Source: Terrimesophilobacter sp044464485 (GTDB lineage Bacteria; Actinomycetota; Actinomycetes; Actinomycetales; Microbacteriaceae). Taken from it: DNA of 64,000 bases. The translations under genes were made by a program, and so were the position numbers. Location of the stretch: contig JBIQLG010000013.1 of NCBI GenBank assembly GCA_044464485.1, positions 1 through 64,000 on the forward strand, in the 5' to 3' direction. Below, piece by piece: positions 27,003 through 37,117 of the stretch (positions are counted from its first letter, which is position 1; each line of letters begins with the position of its first letter). The notes beneath the pieces are model-generated. The model had not been told where the DNA came from. It searched no databases and saw only the letters and a list, made by a program, of their open reading frames with translations.

Positions 27003-28208
27003 ATGACTGCACCTCAATCCGGCTTTGCGAAGCTGCCGCTGCGTCGAGACTCCGCGGGTTCTGGCGGGCTTTCCCGACGATCTTTTCTGAGAGCACTCGA
27101 AGTTGGGGGAGTTGCGCTGTTGGCTGCCGGCTGCGCCGCCAGGGAAACGCAAGCACCGGGCGCCGCCAGCGACCTGTCGGGAACTCAAAAGTGGCTCCGT
27201 TTTGACGGTCGTGACATCTACAACAACATTGCGGGGGAGAGTTTTCCGCTGATCGGTCAATACAGCGCTCAGCACAAGATCGATGTCACCTATACAAATG
27301 CCGTCAGCGATGACGGTGTGTATTTTCAGAAGGTCAAGAATGAACTCCGCCGCGGCGCAGACATCGGTGCCGATGCTGTTGTTCTCAGCGACGGGATGGC
27401 TGCGCGGTGGATTCGCTCCGGATATACGCAAGAAATCGATCATGCGAAAATCCCCCACCTTCTTACTGTCCGACCGGAGCTGATGCAGGTCGACTTCGAT
27501 CCGCGACGAACGCACTCGCTTCCCTGGCGCAGCGGCTTTACCGGTCTCGCGTGGAATGTCGATGAACTTCCGCAGGGACTTTCGTCAGTGTCGGATCTGT
27601 GGGATCCGGCGTTACGCGGCAGGGTCAGCGTCATGTCGAGGATGCAGGACACGATCGGCACCATCATGCTTGACGACGGAGTCGACATTTCGTCCGGATG
27701 GGGCGATGCTGAATTCGCGCGCGCCGTTCGTGTCGTGAAGGATCAGATCGCACTGGGCCAGATTTCCGGCGTCAAGGGCAATGCTTACCTGAGCGATCTG
27801 AAATCGGGGAAGACCGTCGCGGCAATCGCGCGATCCGGCGACATCCTCAAGATCAACAAGGAAGCGGGACAGCATTGGGCATTCGCTCTTCCCGATCGTG
27901 GCGGGGTGTTGTGGACGGATCACGTCGTCGTACCCATCGGCGCACGCCACAAAGCCAACGCGGAAGACTTCATCAACTATTACCTCTCGCCAGCGCACGC
28001 CGTCCAGGTGGCGGCCAAGACGAACTTCATTTCACCGGTGACGCTCGACGCGGTGGACAGCTCGATGGTAGATACCGCGGTGATGGCGAACAGCCTCATT
28101 TTCCCGACCGAGGCGACTCTCGACCGGGCAAAGGTTTTTCGTAATCTCAGTCAGGCGGAGGAGCAGCGCTACCTCGTGCAATTTCAAAGCCTCCTCCTCG
28201 GCGCGTAG
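27003..28208 (+). CDS. PotD-like extracellular solute-binding lipoprotein, Tat-type signal
   Basis: 401 residues. The N-terminus has a twin-arginine motif (SRRSFLRAL) and then a hydrophobic stretch ending in a lipobox (LLAAGC), so it is exported folded and lipid-anchored. The rest resembles spermidine/putrescine-binding proteins of ABC importers (SDLWDPALRGRVSVMSRMQD; DHVVVPIGARHKANAEDFINYYLSP). No permease or ATPase gene is next to it. ATG 27003 has GGA eight to nine bases upstream; ATG 26997 is too close. It is divergent from the two-component pair and may be its target. Ligand unknown. Confidence 0.85.
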   Translation: MTAPQSGFAKLPLRRDSAGSGGLSRRSFLRALEVGGVALLAAGCAARETQAPGAASDLSGTQKWLRFDGRDIYNNIAGESFPLIGQYSAQHKIDVTYTNAVSDDGVYFQKVKNELRRGADIGADAVVLSDGMAARWIRSGYTQEIDHAKIPHLLTVRPELMQVDFDPRRTHSLPWRSGFTGLAWNVDELPQGLSSVSDLWDPALRGRVSVMSRMQDTIGTIMLDDGVDISSGWGDAEFARAVRVVKDQIALGQISGVKGNAYLSDLKSGKTVAAIARSGDILKINKEAGQHWAFALPDRGGVLWTDHVVVPIGARHKANAEDFINYYLSPAHAVQVAAKTNFISPVTLDAVDSSMVDTAVMANSLIFPTEATLDRAKVFRNLSQAEEQRYLVQFQSLLLGA

Positions 28209-28265
28209 TTCGGCGATTCGGGTATCGCACAAACTGCTCTTTGGGCGTCACGAGCGGACACGCGT

Positions 28266-28301
28266 GCCGTGCCCCACTCGAACGGGGACTGTTGGCACGG
28301 C
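28266..28301. repeat. Nested inverted repeat after the binding-protein gene
   Basis: Outer arms GCCGTGCC/GGCACGGC (8 bp) and an inner CCCC/GGGG pairing. It could fold in the 3' region of the upstream transcript; there is no T-run, so a terminator role is uncertain. Confidence 0.5.
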
Positions 28302-28405
28302 GGGAATAAGTCCATTATCAATCTCGTTACAACTGGTGATTCACAATGGTCATTCAGAAAGTGCTGGTTAGAGTTTGATCACAGTAGGTTGTAGAGTAAC
28401 GGGTT

Positions 28406-28429
28406 CGGGCAGTATTGCCGCAATGCCCG
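28406..28429. promoter_or_regulatory. Dyad upstream of clgR
   Basis: ATTGCCGCAAT flanked by CGGGC and GCCCG arms, just downstream of a TAGAGT hexamer (28392-28397). Possible autoregulatory site, but it does not match the CGC-N5-GCG form expected for ClgR well. Confidence 0.35.
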
Positions 28430-28466
28430 TCGCGATTGAACCAATCGGGAGAACGAGGAGGGTCCA

Positions 28467-28775
28467 ATGGTTCTAGTACGTCAGGAAATCGGCGACGTTC
28501 TCCGGGACTTTCGTCTGCAGAAGGGGCACACCCTTCGCCAGGTTGCCAGCAAAGCGTCGGTGGCCCTCGGATATCTTTCCGAGGTAGAGCGCGGCCAGAA
28601 AGAAGCGAGTTCGGAAATTCTCGCTTCAGTAGCTGACGCACTCGGTACACCGATTTCGGTCATCATGCGCGAGGTTGGCGATCGGCTCGCCGTCATCGAA
28701 GGCATCAACGTCATCCCCGACACGGTTCCGGATGACCTGGTCGCGGATTTCGACGCGGATCTGGTGGTCCGCTGA
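28467..28775 (+). CDS. clgR: XRE-type regulator ClgR
   Basis: 102-residue lambda-repressor-like helix-turn-helix protein (HTLRQVASKASVALGYLSEVERGQKE split across the HTH). Length, sequence and position directly before DUF3046-recA-recX match ClgR, the actinobacterial activator of clp protease and DNA-repair genes. A strong GAGGAGG precedes the ATG. The C-terminus is short and acidic. Confidence 0.88.
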   Translation: MVLVRQEIGDVLRDFRLQKGHTLRQVASKASVALGYLSEVERGQKEASSEILASVADALGTPISVIMREVGDRLAVIEGINVIPDTVPDDLVADFDADLVVR

Positions 28776-28785
28776 GTTCGACGCC

Positions 28786-29007
28786 GTGCGTCTGAGCGAA
28801 TTTCGCCGTGCCGTGAAGGCGGAATTCGGCGAATCCTACGGGGCTGCGCTCACCCGCGATCTTGTGCTCGATGATCTCGGCAACCTCACTGCTGACGAGG
28901 CCCTGAGGGTTGGGATGCCGGCGCGTGACGTGTGGCTTGCCCTGTGCCGAGCGAACGATGTTCCCGAAGCGCGCAGGCACGGTGTGGGGATGCGCGAACC
29001 CCGGTGA
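28786..29007 (+). CDS. DUF3046 family protein
   Basis: 73 residues, MRLSEFRRAVKAEFGESYGA at the start (GTG read as Met), and DVWLALCRANDVPEARRHG near the end. This small helical family of unknown function nearly always sits between clgR and recA in Actinobacteria. The GTG at 28786 lies ten bases after the clgR stop without its own Shine-Dalgarno sequence, so it may be translated by coupling. Confidence 0.85.
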   Translation: MRLSEFRRAVKAEFGESYGAALTRDLVLDDLGNLTADEALRVGMPARDVWLALCRANDVPEARRHGVGMREPR

Positions 29008-29025
29008 CACGCCGAGAGATTCTAT

Positions 29026-29039
29026 CGAACATTTGTTCG
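29026..29039. promoter_or_regulatory. SOS box (LexA operator) of recA
   Basis: CGAACATTTGTTCG is an exact match to the Gram-positive LexA consensus CGAAC-N4-GTTYG. A TATGCT hexamer follows at 29048-29053, so LexA would cover the promoter of recA. Confidence 0.85.
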
Positions 29040-29254
29040 TAGCTGTGTATGCTCGTCCACAGCAGCATTCGAAAACGAATTGTGCACAGTTGGCAGGTCG
29101 GTGACAGGGAATGTCGCAGGCTCGGCGTACTGTCGGATTCATTAGCGAACGCAGCTAAACGCCTTGTCGCGGAACCCATTTGCCCTGCACCATCGGCGAT
29201 GGGAGGAACGGCAGCCTACAGGCACACCGATAACGAGCAGAAGGAGTCCTTCCC

Positions 29255-30403
<1,149 letters not shown>

Positions 30404-30441
30404 CTCTTCGAGCTGTACCAGTCGAAAGGTCCGCGAATCTC

Positions 30442-31026
30442 ATGAGTTCTGAGGGCAAACTGGCCAGGGTCACCTACCTTCCCGGGGTGGCCCGCCAGTC
30501 TGCCGCGGTCGAGTCGTCCCAAACCCCAACGCCGGAAGTCCTCGCCAACAGGCAGCGAGCCGAGAACATCAGCATGCACGCCTTGACGCGCCGCGCGTGC
30601 TCCCGGGCAGAGATTGCCGCGCTGCTGCGTACGAGGGATCTCGATCCCGACACAGTTGAGTTTGAGATTGAGAGGCTCGAGCGAGTCGGTCTCCTTGACG
30701 ACCACGAGCTTGCCCGTATCCTCGTACGCACCGGCCACGAGCGCAAGGGGCTTGGTCGCGCAGGGTTGCGGAGCGAACTGCAGCGCAGGCAAATCTCGAC
30801 AGACGTGATCGATGATGCGCTCATCGCAGTCGACGATGAGGACGAGGTGCACCGGGCCACACTCCTGGCGCACCGGCGCGCGCGTCAGCTTGGCGGGTTA
30901 GACCACGCCACCGCGGTTCGACGACTCAGCGGTTTCCTGCAGCGAAAAGGATACTCGGCAGATACGGTGCGTGCAGCAGTGACCGCGTCGCTGCCTTCGT
31001 CGCCGCCGAAGGTATCGTTTCGCTAA
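30442..31026 (+). CDS. recX: Regulatory protein RecX
   Basis: 194-residue helical-repeat protein that binds RecA filaments and limits their activity. The typical three-helix repeats are seen as LTRRACSRAEIAALLRTRDL, VGLLDDHELARILVRT and KGLGRAGLRSELQRRQIS. An N-terminal extension of about 45 residues is low in conservation. Same operon as recA. Confidence 0.92.
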   Translation: MSSEGKLARVTYLPGVARQSAAVESSQTPTPEVLANRQRAENISMHALTRRACSRAEIAALLRTRDLDPDTVEFEIERLERVGLLDDHELARILVRTGHERKGLGRAGLRSELQRRQISTDVIDDALIAVDDEDEVHRATLLAHRRARQLGGLDHATAVRRLSGFLQRKGYSADTVRAAVTASLPSSPPKVSFR

Positions 31027-31132
31027 ACGATCGGCAATCGGCCGGCGAGAGTCTTGGCCGTGGAGCAGAGCCGTGGTGCGGCCACTCGTTGCGGTTTGGG
31101 AAGAGTTTTCGAGACCGTTTAGTATCGAATTC

Positions 31133-31576
31133 GTGACTCCGCAACGACTGATTCCGCTCGCCGCACTTGCCGCTGCCGCCGTCGTTGCGTTCTCCGCGTG
31201 CGGCATCCTGGAACCCACCGAAGTCGTCACGCCGAGTCCCACCCCCACGGTTGTGGATAAGACCACCTATATCGGCGAAACTATCGATCCGAAGAATACC
31301 GTGTGGACCGGACGTGACAGCGGCGGCGACGATACGACCTTTACGCTGCACGATGACGGCACAGTCGCCGTGACCTACAGCGCCAACTCCTACGATGACC
31401 CCAACGACACGTGGAGCGTGACGAACGGTGTCCTGCACATCGATGTGTATCTTGATCCGAAAAACGGCGAGGCGGAGTACGTCGGCACGTGGAACCCCGA
31501 GACCTCATCCCTTGACACCGTCATGACGACGAGCGTGAGCAATCGCACGCTCACTGTTACACTGACGCAGCAATAA
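31133..31576 (+). CDS. Lipoprotein of unknown function
   Basis: 147 residues with a lipoprotein signal (lipobox FSAC at about residues 21-24) followed by a Pro/Thr linker and a small beta-rich domain (TWSVTNGVLHIDVYLDPKNG, LTVTLTQQ). TAGTAT seven bases before the GTG at 31133 supports a leaderless start and this choice over the upstream GTG at 31073. I do not recognise a family. Confidence 0.75.
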   Translation: MTPQRLIPLAALAAAAVVAFSACGILEPTEVVTPSPTPTVVDKTTYIGETIDPKNTVWTGRDSGGDDTTFTLHDDGTVAVTYSANSYDDPNDTWSVTNGVLHIDVYLDPKNGEAEYVGTWNPETSSLDTVMTTSVSNRTLTVTLTQQ

Positions 31577-31608
31577 GTCATCGCCGCGAGGCTTAGGCTT
31601 GAATCACC

Positions 31609-33105
31609 ATGAATGCAGTGACTGACCTCAGTGCGCGGCCACGCACCTATGAGGTGCGCACTTTCGGCTGTCAAATGAATGTGCACGACTCCGAGCGGCT
31701 CAGCGGCACCCTCGACGCGGCGGGTTATTCGCGCGCAGTGGACGACAATGCCGACGTCATCGTCATCAACACGTGCGCTGTCCGCGAAAACGCCGACAAC
31801 AAACTCTATGGAACGCTCGGGATGCTCGCCGAAGTGAAGCGACACCATGACGGCATGCAGATTGCCGTGGGCGGATGCCTTGCGCAGAAAGACAAGGGCG
31901 TCATCCTGGAGAAAGCACCATGGGTCGATGTTGTCTTCGGCACCCACAACATGGGTTCGCTTCCGGTATTGCTGGAGCGCGCGAGGCACAACGGCCAGGC
32001 GCAGCTGGAGATCCTCGAGTCTCTCGAAGTATTCCCGTCCACCCTGCCCGCGCGACGCGAATCGACCTACAGCGGCTGGGTGTCGATCTCGGTCGGCTGC
32101 AACAACACCTGCACGTTCTGCATCGTGCCGTCCCTTCGTGGCAAAGAAAGGGATCGTCGCCCGGGAGATATCCTCGCCGAAATGCAGGCGCTTGCGGATG
32201 ACGGTGTGCTGGAGGTCACGCTTCTCGGGCAGAACGTGAACTCCTACGGGGTCGAGTTCGGCGACCGCGGCGCCTTCGCGAAGCTTTTGCGAGCGGCAGG
32301 CGAAATTCGCGGATTGGAGCGCATTCGTTTCACGAGCCCTCACCCTGCAGCATTCACGGATGACGTCATCGAAGCAATGGCAGACACGCCCACGGTGATG
32401 CCCCAGCTGCACATGCCTCTGCAGTCCGGTTCCGACCGCATCCTCAAAGCCATGCGACGCAGCTATCGCACAACCAAATTTCTCGGAATACTCGAGCGCG
32501 TTCGCGAGAGAATTCCGCACGCAGCGATCACCACGGACATCATCGTCGGCTTTCCCGGAGAGACGGAGGAGGACTTTCAGGAGACGCTGCGGGTCGTTGC
32601 AGAGGCTCGATTCGCTTCCGCGTTCACGTTCCAATACTCGATTCGCGAGGGAACTCCGGCAGCGACCATGCCTGATCAGGTACCCAAGAAAGTGGTCCAG
32701 GAGCGTTATGAACGCCTCATCGAATTGCAGGAGCGGATTTCCTGGGAAGAAAACGCCAAGCTTGTCGGCACGCACGCCGACGTGCTTGTAGCCAATGGTG
32801 AAGGACGCAAGGATGCCGCCACGCATCGGATGAGCGGGCGCGCCGCCGATGGGCGACTCGTGCATTTTGACGTCCCGACCGGCAGCGAAATTCCGCGACC
32901 CGGCGACATGGTCAGCGTCATCATCTCGGGGGCCGCACCGTTCCATCTGATCGCGGATGCCGAGAACGGCAACCTGCTTCGCGTTCGTCGCACGAGCGCC
33001 GGCGAAGCCTGGGATCGATCTCAGGCGGCTAGCTGCGCGGCCCCGACGGATGCAACACCCGCGGCGGGTCCGGTGTCGCTGGGGTTGCCCACGCTGCGTC
33101 GCTGA
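31609..33105 (+). CDS. miaB: tRNA-2-methylthio-N6-dimethylallyladenosine synthase
   Basis: 498-residue methylthiotransferase. The UPF0004 domain holds three cysteines (FGCQMNVHDSE, INTCAVRENADN, GGCLAQ), the radical-SAM motif CxxxCxxC is CNNTCTFC, and a TRAM domain is near the C-terminus. It thiomethylates A37 of tRNAs already isopentenylated by MiaA, the next gene. TAGGCT lies nine bases before the ATG. Confidence 0.95.
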   Translation: MNAVTDLSARPRTYEVRTFGCQMNVHDSERLSGTLDAAGYSRAVDDNADVIVINTCAVRENADNKLYGTLGMLAEVKRHHDGMQIAVGGCLAQKDKGVILEKAPWVDVVFGTHNMGSLPVLLERARHNGQAQLEILESLEVFPSTLPARRESTYSGWVSISVGCNNTCTFCIVPSLRGKERDRRPGDILAEMQALADDGVLEVTLLGQNVNSYGVEFGDRGAFAKLLRAAGEIRGLERIRFTSPHPAAFTDDVIEAMADTPTVMPQLHMPLQSGSDRILKAMRRSYRTTKFLGILERVRERIPHAAITTDIIVGFPGETEEDFQETLRVVAEARFASAFTFQYSIREGTPAATMPDQVPKKVVQERYERLIELQERISWEENAKLVGTHADVLVANGEGRKDAATHRMSGRAADGRLVHFDVPTGSEIPRPGDMVSVIISGAAPFHLIADAENGNLLRVRRTSAGEAWDRSQAASCAAPTDATPAAGPVSLGLPTLRR

Positions 33106-33107
33106 TC

Positions 33108-34040
33108 GTGGAGACAGCAGTGCCGCTCATAGCGGTGGTGGGGGCCACGGGCACTGGCAAGAGCGAACTTTCGCTCGATCTTGCGGAGGCACTCGCTCGC
33201 GACGGGCACACGGCGGAAATTGTGAACGCGGATGCCATGCAGCTTTACCGCGGAATGGACGTCGGCACTGCCAAACTATCGCCCGCGCACCGCAGAGGAA
33301 TACCGCACCACATGTTGGACGTCCTGGACGTCACCGAGGAAGCGACGGTCGCGTCGTTTCAGAAGGACGCGAAGGATGCCATTGCGCGCGTGAGGGCGCA
33401 AGGCTCAGTTCCCATCATCGTCGGAGGGTCTGGACTCTACGTTTCCTCACTTCTCTTCGACTTTCGTTTCCCCGGTTCCGACCCCGAGGTGCGGGCTGTG
33501 CTCGAGAAGGAAGCATGCTCGACGGGTGCGCGCGCTCTTTTCCAGAGGCTCACGACGCTTGATCCGGCCGCGGCCAAGGCGATCGGTCCGCACAATACGC
33601 GACGGATCATCCGCGCGCTGGAAGTGATCACCATCACCGGCAAACCGTTTGGCTCCGGACTGCCCAGCGAGCAGCACACGTCGGAACCAACGACAATCAT
33701 CGGCCTCACGACGCCGCGGGCAACCCTCGTTCCCAGGCTCACTGCGCGTGTGGAAACGATGTGGCGCTCGGGGCTCATCGACGAGGTAGCGCACCTCATG
33801 AGGCTCGGTCTGGAGCAGGGCGTGACAGCGCAGCGGGCCATCGGGTATGCGCAGGCCATTTCTCAAGTGAGGGGAGAACTGAGCGAGGCGCAGGCGATGG
33901 AGGAAGCATCAGCGCTCACGCGTCGTTACGCGCGCAGACAGGTGGGTTGGTTTCGACGCTACCCTTCGGTTGCGTGGTTGGACTCCGACGATCCCGACCG
34001 AGTCACCACGGCGCGTGCCATAGCATTGGGCCATGGCTGA
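33108..34040 (+). CDS. miaA: tRNA dimethylallyltransferase
   Basis: 310 residues; adds the dimethylallyl group to A37 of tRNAs reading UNN codons. The P-loop is VVGATGTGKSELS; VNADAMQLYRGMDVGTAK and GGSGLY are family motifs. GTG start two bases after the miaB stop. The last eight bases overlap dapF. Confidence 0.95.
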   Translation: METAVPLIAVVGATGTGKSELSLDLAEALARDGHTAEIVNADAMQLYRGMDVGTAKLSPAHRRGIPHHMLDVLDVTEEATVASFQKDAKDAIARVRAQGSVPIIVGGSGLYVSSLLFDFRFPGSDPEVRAVLEKEACSTGARALFQRLTTLDPAAAKAIGPHNTRRIIRALEVITITGKPFGSGLPSEQHTSEPTTIIGLTTPRATLVPRLTARVETMWRSGLIDEVAHLMRLGLEQGVTAQRAIGYAQAISQVRGELSEAQAMEEASALTRRYARRQVGWFRRYPSVAWLDSDDPDRVTTARAIALGHG

Positions 34041-34908
34041 GCTGCATTTCACGAAGGGCCACGGCACGGGCAACGACTTCATACTTTTTGCGGACCCCGA
34101 TGGCAACGTCGCTCTGTCCTCCGAACAGGTTCGCGCGCTGTGCGACCGGCATTTCGGAATCGGTGCGGATGGAATCATTCGTGCGGTTCGCTCGCGGAGT
34201 CTCGCGGCCGGAGCAACTGCGCTCACGGAGGATCCCGCTGCGGAGTGGTTCATGGACTACACGAATTCCGACGGTTCCGTTTCGGAAATGTGCGGGAACG
34301 GCATCCGGGTGTACGCGAGGTTCTTGCTCGAGAACAATTTGGTGAAGCTCAAACCCGGCGAGACTCTGCCGATTGGAACTCGCGGGGGAGTGCGGGATGT
34401 CCAGAGCAATGCGACGGGCTTCCAGGTGGACATGGGGCGATGGTCGCTCTCCGGAAACGAGCCGCTCGTGCGAACCCGAAACCTCAAGGTGGCCAGGCCG
34501 GGACTGGGCATTTCGCTCGGAAACCCGCACGTTGTCGTTGCGCTCTCCAGTGAAGAAGAACTCGAGTCGGCAGATCTGGGGTGGATACCAATTCTGGATC
34601 CCGAGCCGGAGAACGGTGCGAACGTGGAGCTCGTCGTGCCTCGTGATCCGCTTGTGAAAGACGGAGTCGGGCGCATCCGCATGCGCGTGCACGAGAGGGG
34701 CAGCGGCGAGACGCTCTCCTGCGGCACCGGCGCAGTCGCTGCGGCCCTTGCGACCCGGCACTGGGCAGGCCCGTCCGCGCCCAGCCAGTGGCGCGTGAGC
34801 GTTCCGGGAGGAACTCTCGGGGTGCGGATGTGGCCGGCTGAAGACGGCGAACACGTTTCGCTCTCCGGGCCGGCGGAACTCGTTTTCGAGGGCGTCGTGT
34901 CGTATTAG
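34033..34908 (+). CDS. dapF: Diaminopimelate epimerase
   Basis: 291 residues; converts LL- to meso-diaminopimelate without cofactor. The two catalytic cysteines are visible in SEMCGNGIRVYARF and ETLSCGTGAVAAA. TAGCAT six bases before the ATG lies within miaA, an internal leaderless promoter. Third dap gene of the window. Confidence 0.95.
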   Translation: MAELHFTKGHGTGNDFILFADPDGNVALSSEQVRALCDRHFGIGADGIIRAVRSRSLAAGATALTEDPAAEWFMDYTNSDGSVSEMCGNGIRVYARFLLENNLVKLKPGETLPIGTRGGVRDVQSNATGFQVDMGRWSLSGNEPLVRTRNLKVARPGLGISLGNPHVVVALSSEEELESADLGWIPILDPEPENGANVELVVPRDPLVKDGVGRIRMRVHERGSGETLSCGTGAVAAALATRHWAGPSAPSQWRVSVPGGTLGVRMWPAEDGEHVSLSGPAELVFEGVVSY

Positions 34909-34918
34909 TCGGATTCGC

Positions 34919-35527
34919 CTACCGGCGCCGGACGCGTAACACCCGATAACCCTTGCTCGTCGCTGCTCTGTTGACGCTGAAGTTTTCTGGAAGGGTGCCG
35001 TCGAGCCAGCGATGGAGCGAATCAGAGCCAAGGTTGCGTTGCACTACCAACCAGGCATCGGAGCCGGGTTCCAGACGCGGCAGCCAGCGCTCCAGCAGCA
35101 CGTGGAGTTCGTTTTTTCCAATTCGGATAGGCGGATTCGACCAGATTGTTGTGAATTCCATGTCGGCGGGAACATCATCGGGGTGACACGGGTTGATGTT
35201 GTCGAGGCCGAGCGTTTGGGAGTTGCGTCGCACAAGATCGAGTGCACGTTCGTTCACGTCGACCCCCCACACTGTGGCGTGCGGTGAAGCGAGGGCGAGC
35301 GACAGTGACACCGGTCCCCATCCGCAACCGAGATCCAGGAGGTTTCCGCCAGGTGGCGGTGGAGGAGTGTTGGCAAGCAGAACCGCGGTTCCGGTGTCAA
35401 TCCGGTCCGGGCTGAATACGCCGTTAGCAGTAGTGAGTTCGTGCATCGAGCCCATCAGCTCGACGCGAAGTGGACGCAATTGCACCGCACTTGCCGGAGA
35501 CGCCGAAAAGTAGTGATCGTCGGCCAT
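34919..35527 (-). CDS. Class I SAM-dependent methyltransferase (RsmC/RlmG-like)
   Basis: 202 residues. The SAM loop is LLDLGCGWGPVSLSLA and the amino-methylation motif is SNPPIRIGK, as in small RsmC-type enzymes that make m2G in rRNA. The N-terminal RsmC duplicate domain is missing, so this is the single-domain form usual in Actinobacteria. TAAGTT (minus strand, 35540-35535) is seven bases before the ATG, so the gene is probably leaderless and divergent from hflX. Confidence 0.88.
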   Translation of the reverse strand: MADDHYFSASPASAVQLRPLRVELMGSMHELTTANGVFSPDRIDTGTAVLLANTPPPPPGGNLLDLGCGWGPVSLSLALASPHATVWGVDVNERALDLVRRNSQTLGLDNINPCHPDDVPADMEFTTIWSNPPIRIGKNELHVLLERWLPRLEPGSDAWLVVQRNLGSDSLHRWLDGTLPENFSVNRAATSKGYRVLRVRRR

Positions 35528-35569
35528 GCAGAGAAACTTACCGAAAACCGGAGGGCTAGGGTTAACCCG

Positions 35570-37117
35570 ATGACTGAAGTTGAAGAACGAAACGACGATT
35601 CGATGGATCCCATCGAACGCATTTTGGCGACCGCTGACGCGCGCGCAGACGGTTACACGCTGTTCGGCTCGCCCGCGCTCGCGTTGCACTCTCAGGATTC
35701 AGGGTCCAGCGTTGACGACGGTGATCAGCTTGATCGGGATGAACGGGCTGCGTTGCGTCGAGTGGGCGGGCTCTCAACGGAACTCGAGGACGTCAGTGAG
35801 GTCGAATACCGTCAGCTCCGCCTCGAAAATGTTGTGCTCATCGGAATCTATCCGCAGGGCCAGCTTGAGGCCGCCGAGAATTCTCTGCGCGAGTTGGCTG
35901 CTCTCGCGGAGACGGCCGGCGCGGTCGTTGTGGACGGTCTGCTTCAACGGCGAAGCCATCCTGATGCCAGCACATTCCTCGGAAAGGGAAAGGCTCAGGA
36001 ACTGCGCGACATCGTCATGGCACTCGGTGCGGACACCGTGGTTGCCGACACCGAGCTCGCTCCGAGTCAGAGGCGGGCGCTGGAAGACGTGGTCAAGGTG
36101 AAGGTCATCGACCGCACCGCCGTCATCCTCGATATTTTCAGCCAGCACGCCAAAAGCCGCGAGGGCAAGGCACAAGTCGAGCTCGCACAGCTCGAGTACC
36201 TCCTTCCCCGACTTCGAGGCTGGGGCGAATCGATGAGCCGCCAGGCGGGCGGTCAAGTCGGAGCGGGCGTGGGAATGGGTTCGCGCGGACCCGGTGAAAC
36301 GAAGATTGAACTTGATCGTCGGCGCATTCACACTCGAATGGCGAAACTTCGCAAGCAAATCAAGGAGTTTGCGCCGGCGCGTGCGGCCAAACGCGCGAAC
36401 AGGCAACGCAATTCTGTACCGTCGGTCGCGATCACCGGCTACACGAACGCGGGCAAGTCTTCCCTGCTCAATCGGATGACGCACGCGGGCGCACTGGTGG
36501 AGAACGCGCTTTTTGCGACACTCGATACTGCCGTCCGGCGTGCGGAAACGGCCGATGGTCGAGAATACACGCTCACCGATACCGTCGGTTTTGTTCGCAA
36601 CCTTCCGCACGAGCTGGTCGAAGCGTTTCGATCCACCCTCGAAGAAGTGGAGCGGGCTGACCTCATCGTGCATGTCGTTGACGCAAGTCATCCTGATCCG
36701 GCAGGACAGATTTCCACGGTGCGTGATGTCATCGGCGATCTGGGTGCGCGAGATATCCCGGAGCTTGTGGTGTTCAACAAAGTCGATCTGGTGGAGGAGA
36801 ACAGTCGACTCGCTCTTCGTGGACTCGAGCCGACAGCGATGTTCGTGTCAGCTCGAAGTGGCGAGGGACTTGTCGAACTGCTCTCGGAGATATCCCATCG
36901 AATTCCACGGCCCAACGTCCGCGTCGACGTGCTCATACCGTATGACCGCGGGGACGTCGTTTCGTCATTGCATGACTTCGGCACGGTCTTGTCGACGTCG
37001 TACGAAGAAACAGGAACGCGCGTGAGCGCATTGGTCAAACCCGAGCACGAAGCTCCGCTACGAGCGTTTCAGACCGACCGCAACACGGCAACCACTTTGC
37101 CGAGAATTACGGCCTGA
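35570..37117 (+). CDS. hflX: GTPase HflX
   Basis: 515-residue ribosome-associated GTPase that splits stalled 70S ribosomes. The N-terminal HflX domain includes TFLGKGKAQEL and SQHAKSREGKAQVELAQLEY; the G domain shows G1 GYTNAGKSS, G3 DTVGF and G4 NKVD. The ATG at 35570 follows TAGGGT by seven bases. An N-terminal acidic extension of about 75 residues precedes the conserved part. Its 3' end overlaps lexA by 49 bases, convergently. Confidence 0.94.
   Translation: MTEVEERNDDSMDPIERILATADARADGYTLFGSPALALHSQDSGSSVDDGDQLDRDERAALRRVGGLSTELEDVSEVEYRQLRLENVVLIGIYPQGQLEAAENSLRELAALAETAGAVVVDGLLQRRSHPDASTFLGKGKAQELRDIVMALGADTVVADTELAPSQRRALEDVVKVKVIDRTAVILDIFSQHAKSREGKAQVELAQLEYLLPRLRGWGESMSRQAGGQVGAGVGMGSRGPGETKIELDRRRIHTRMAKLRKQIKEFAPARAAKRANRQRNSVPSVAITGYTNAGKSSLLNRMTHAGALVENALFATLDTAVRRAETADGREYTLTDTVGFVRNLPHELVEAFRSTLEEVERADLIVHVVDASHPDPAGQISTVRDVIGDLGARDIPELVVFNKVDLVEENSRLALRGLEPTAMFVSARSGEGLVELLSEISHRIPRPNVRVDVLIPYDRGDVVSSLHDFGTVLSTSYEETGTRVSALVKPEHEAPLRAFQTDRNTATTLPRITA

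Noticed and set aside
31390..32946. 518-codon minus-strand frame across miaB
   Set aside because: No motif, and miaB on the other strand has all expected cysteine motifs.
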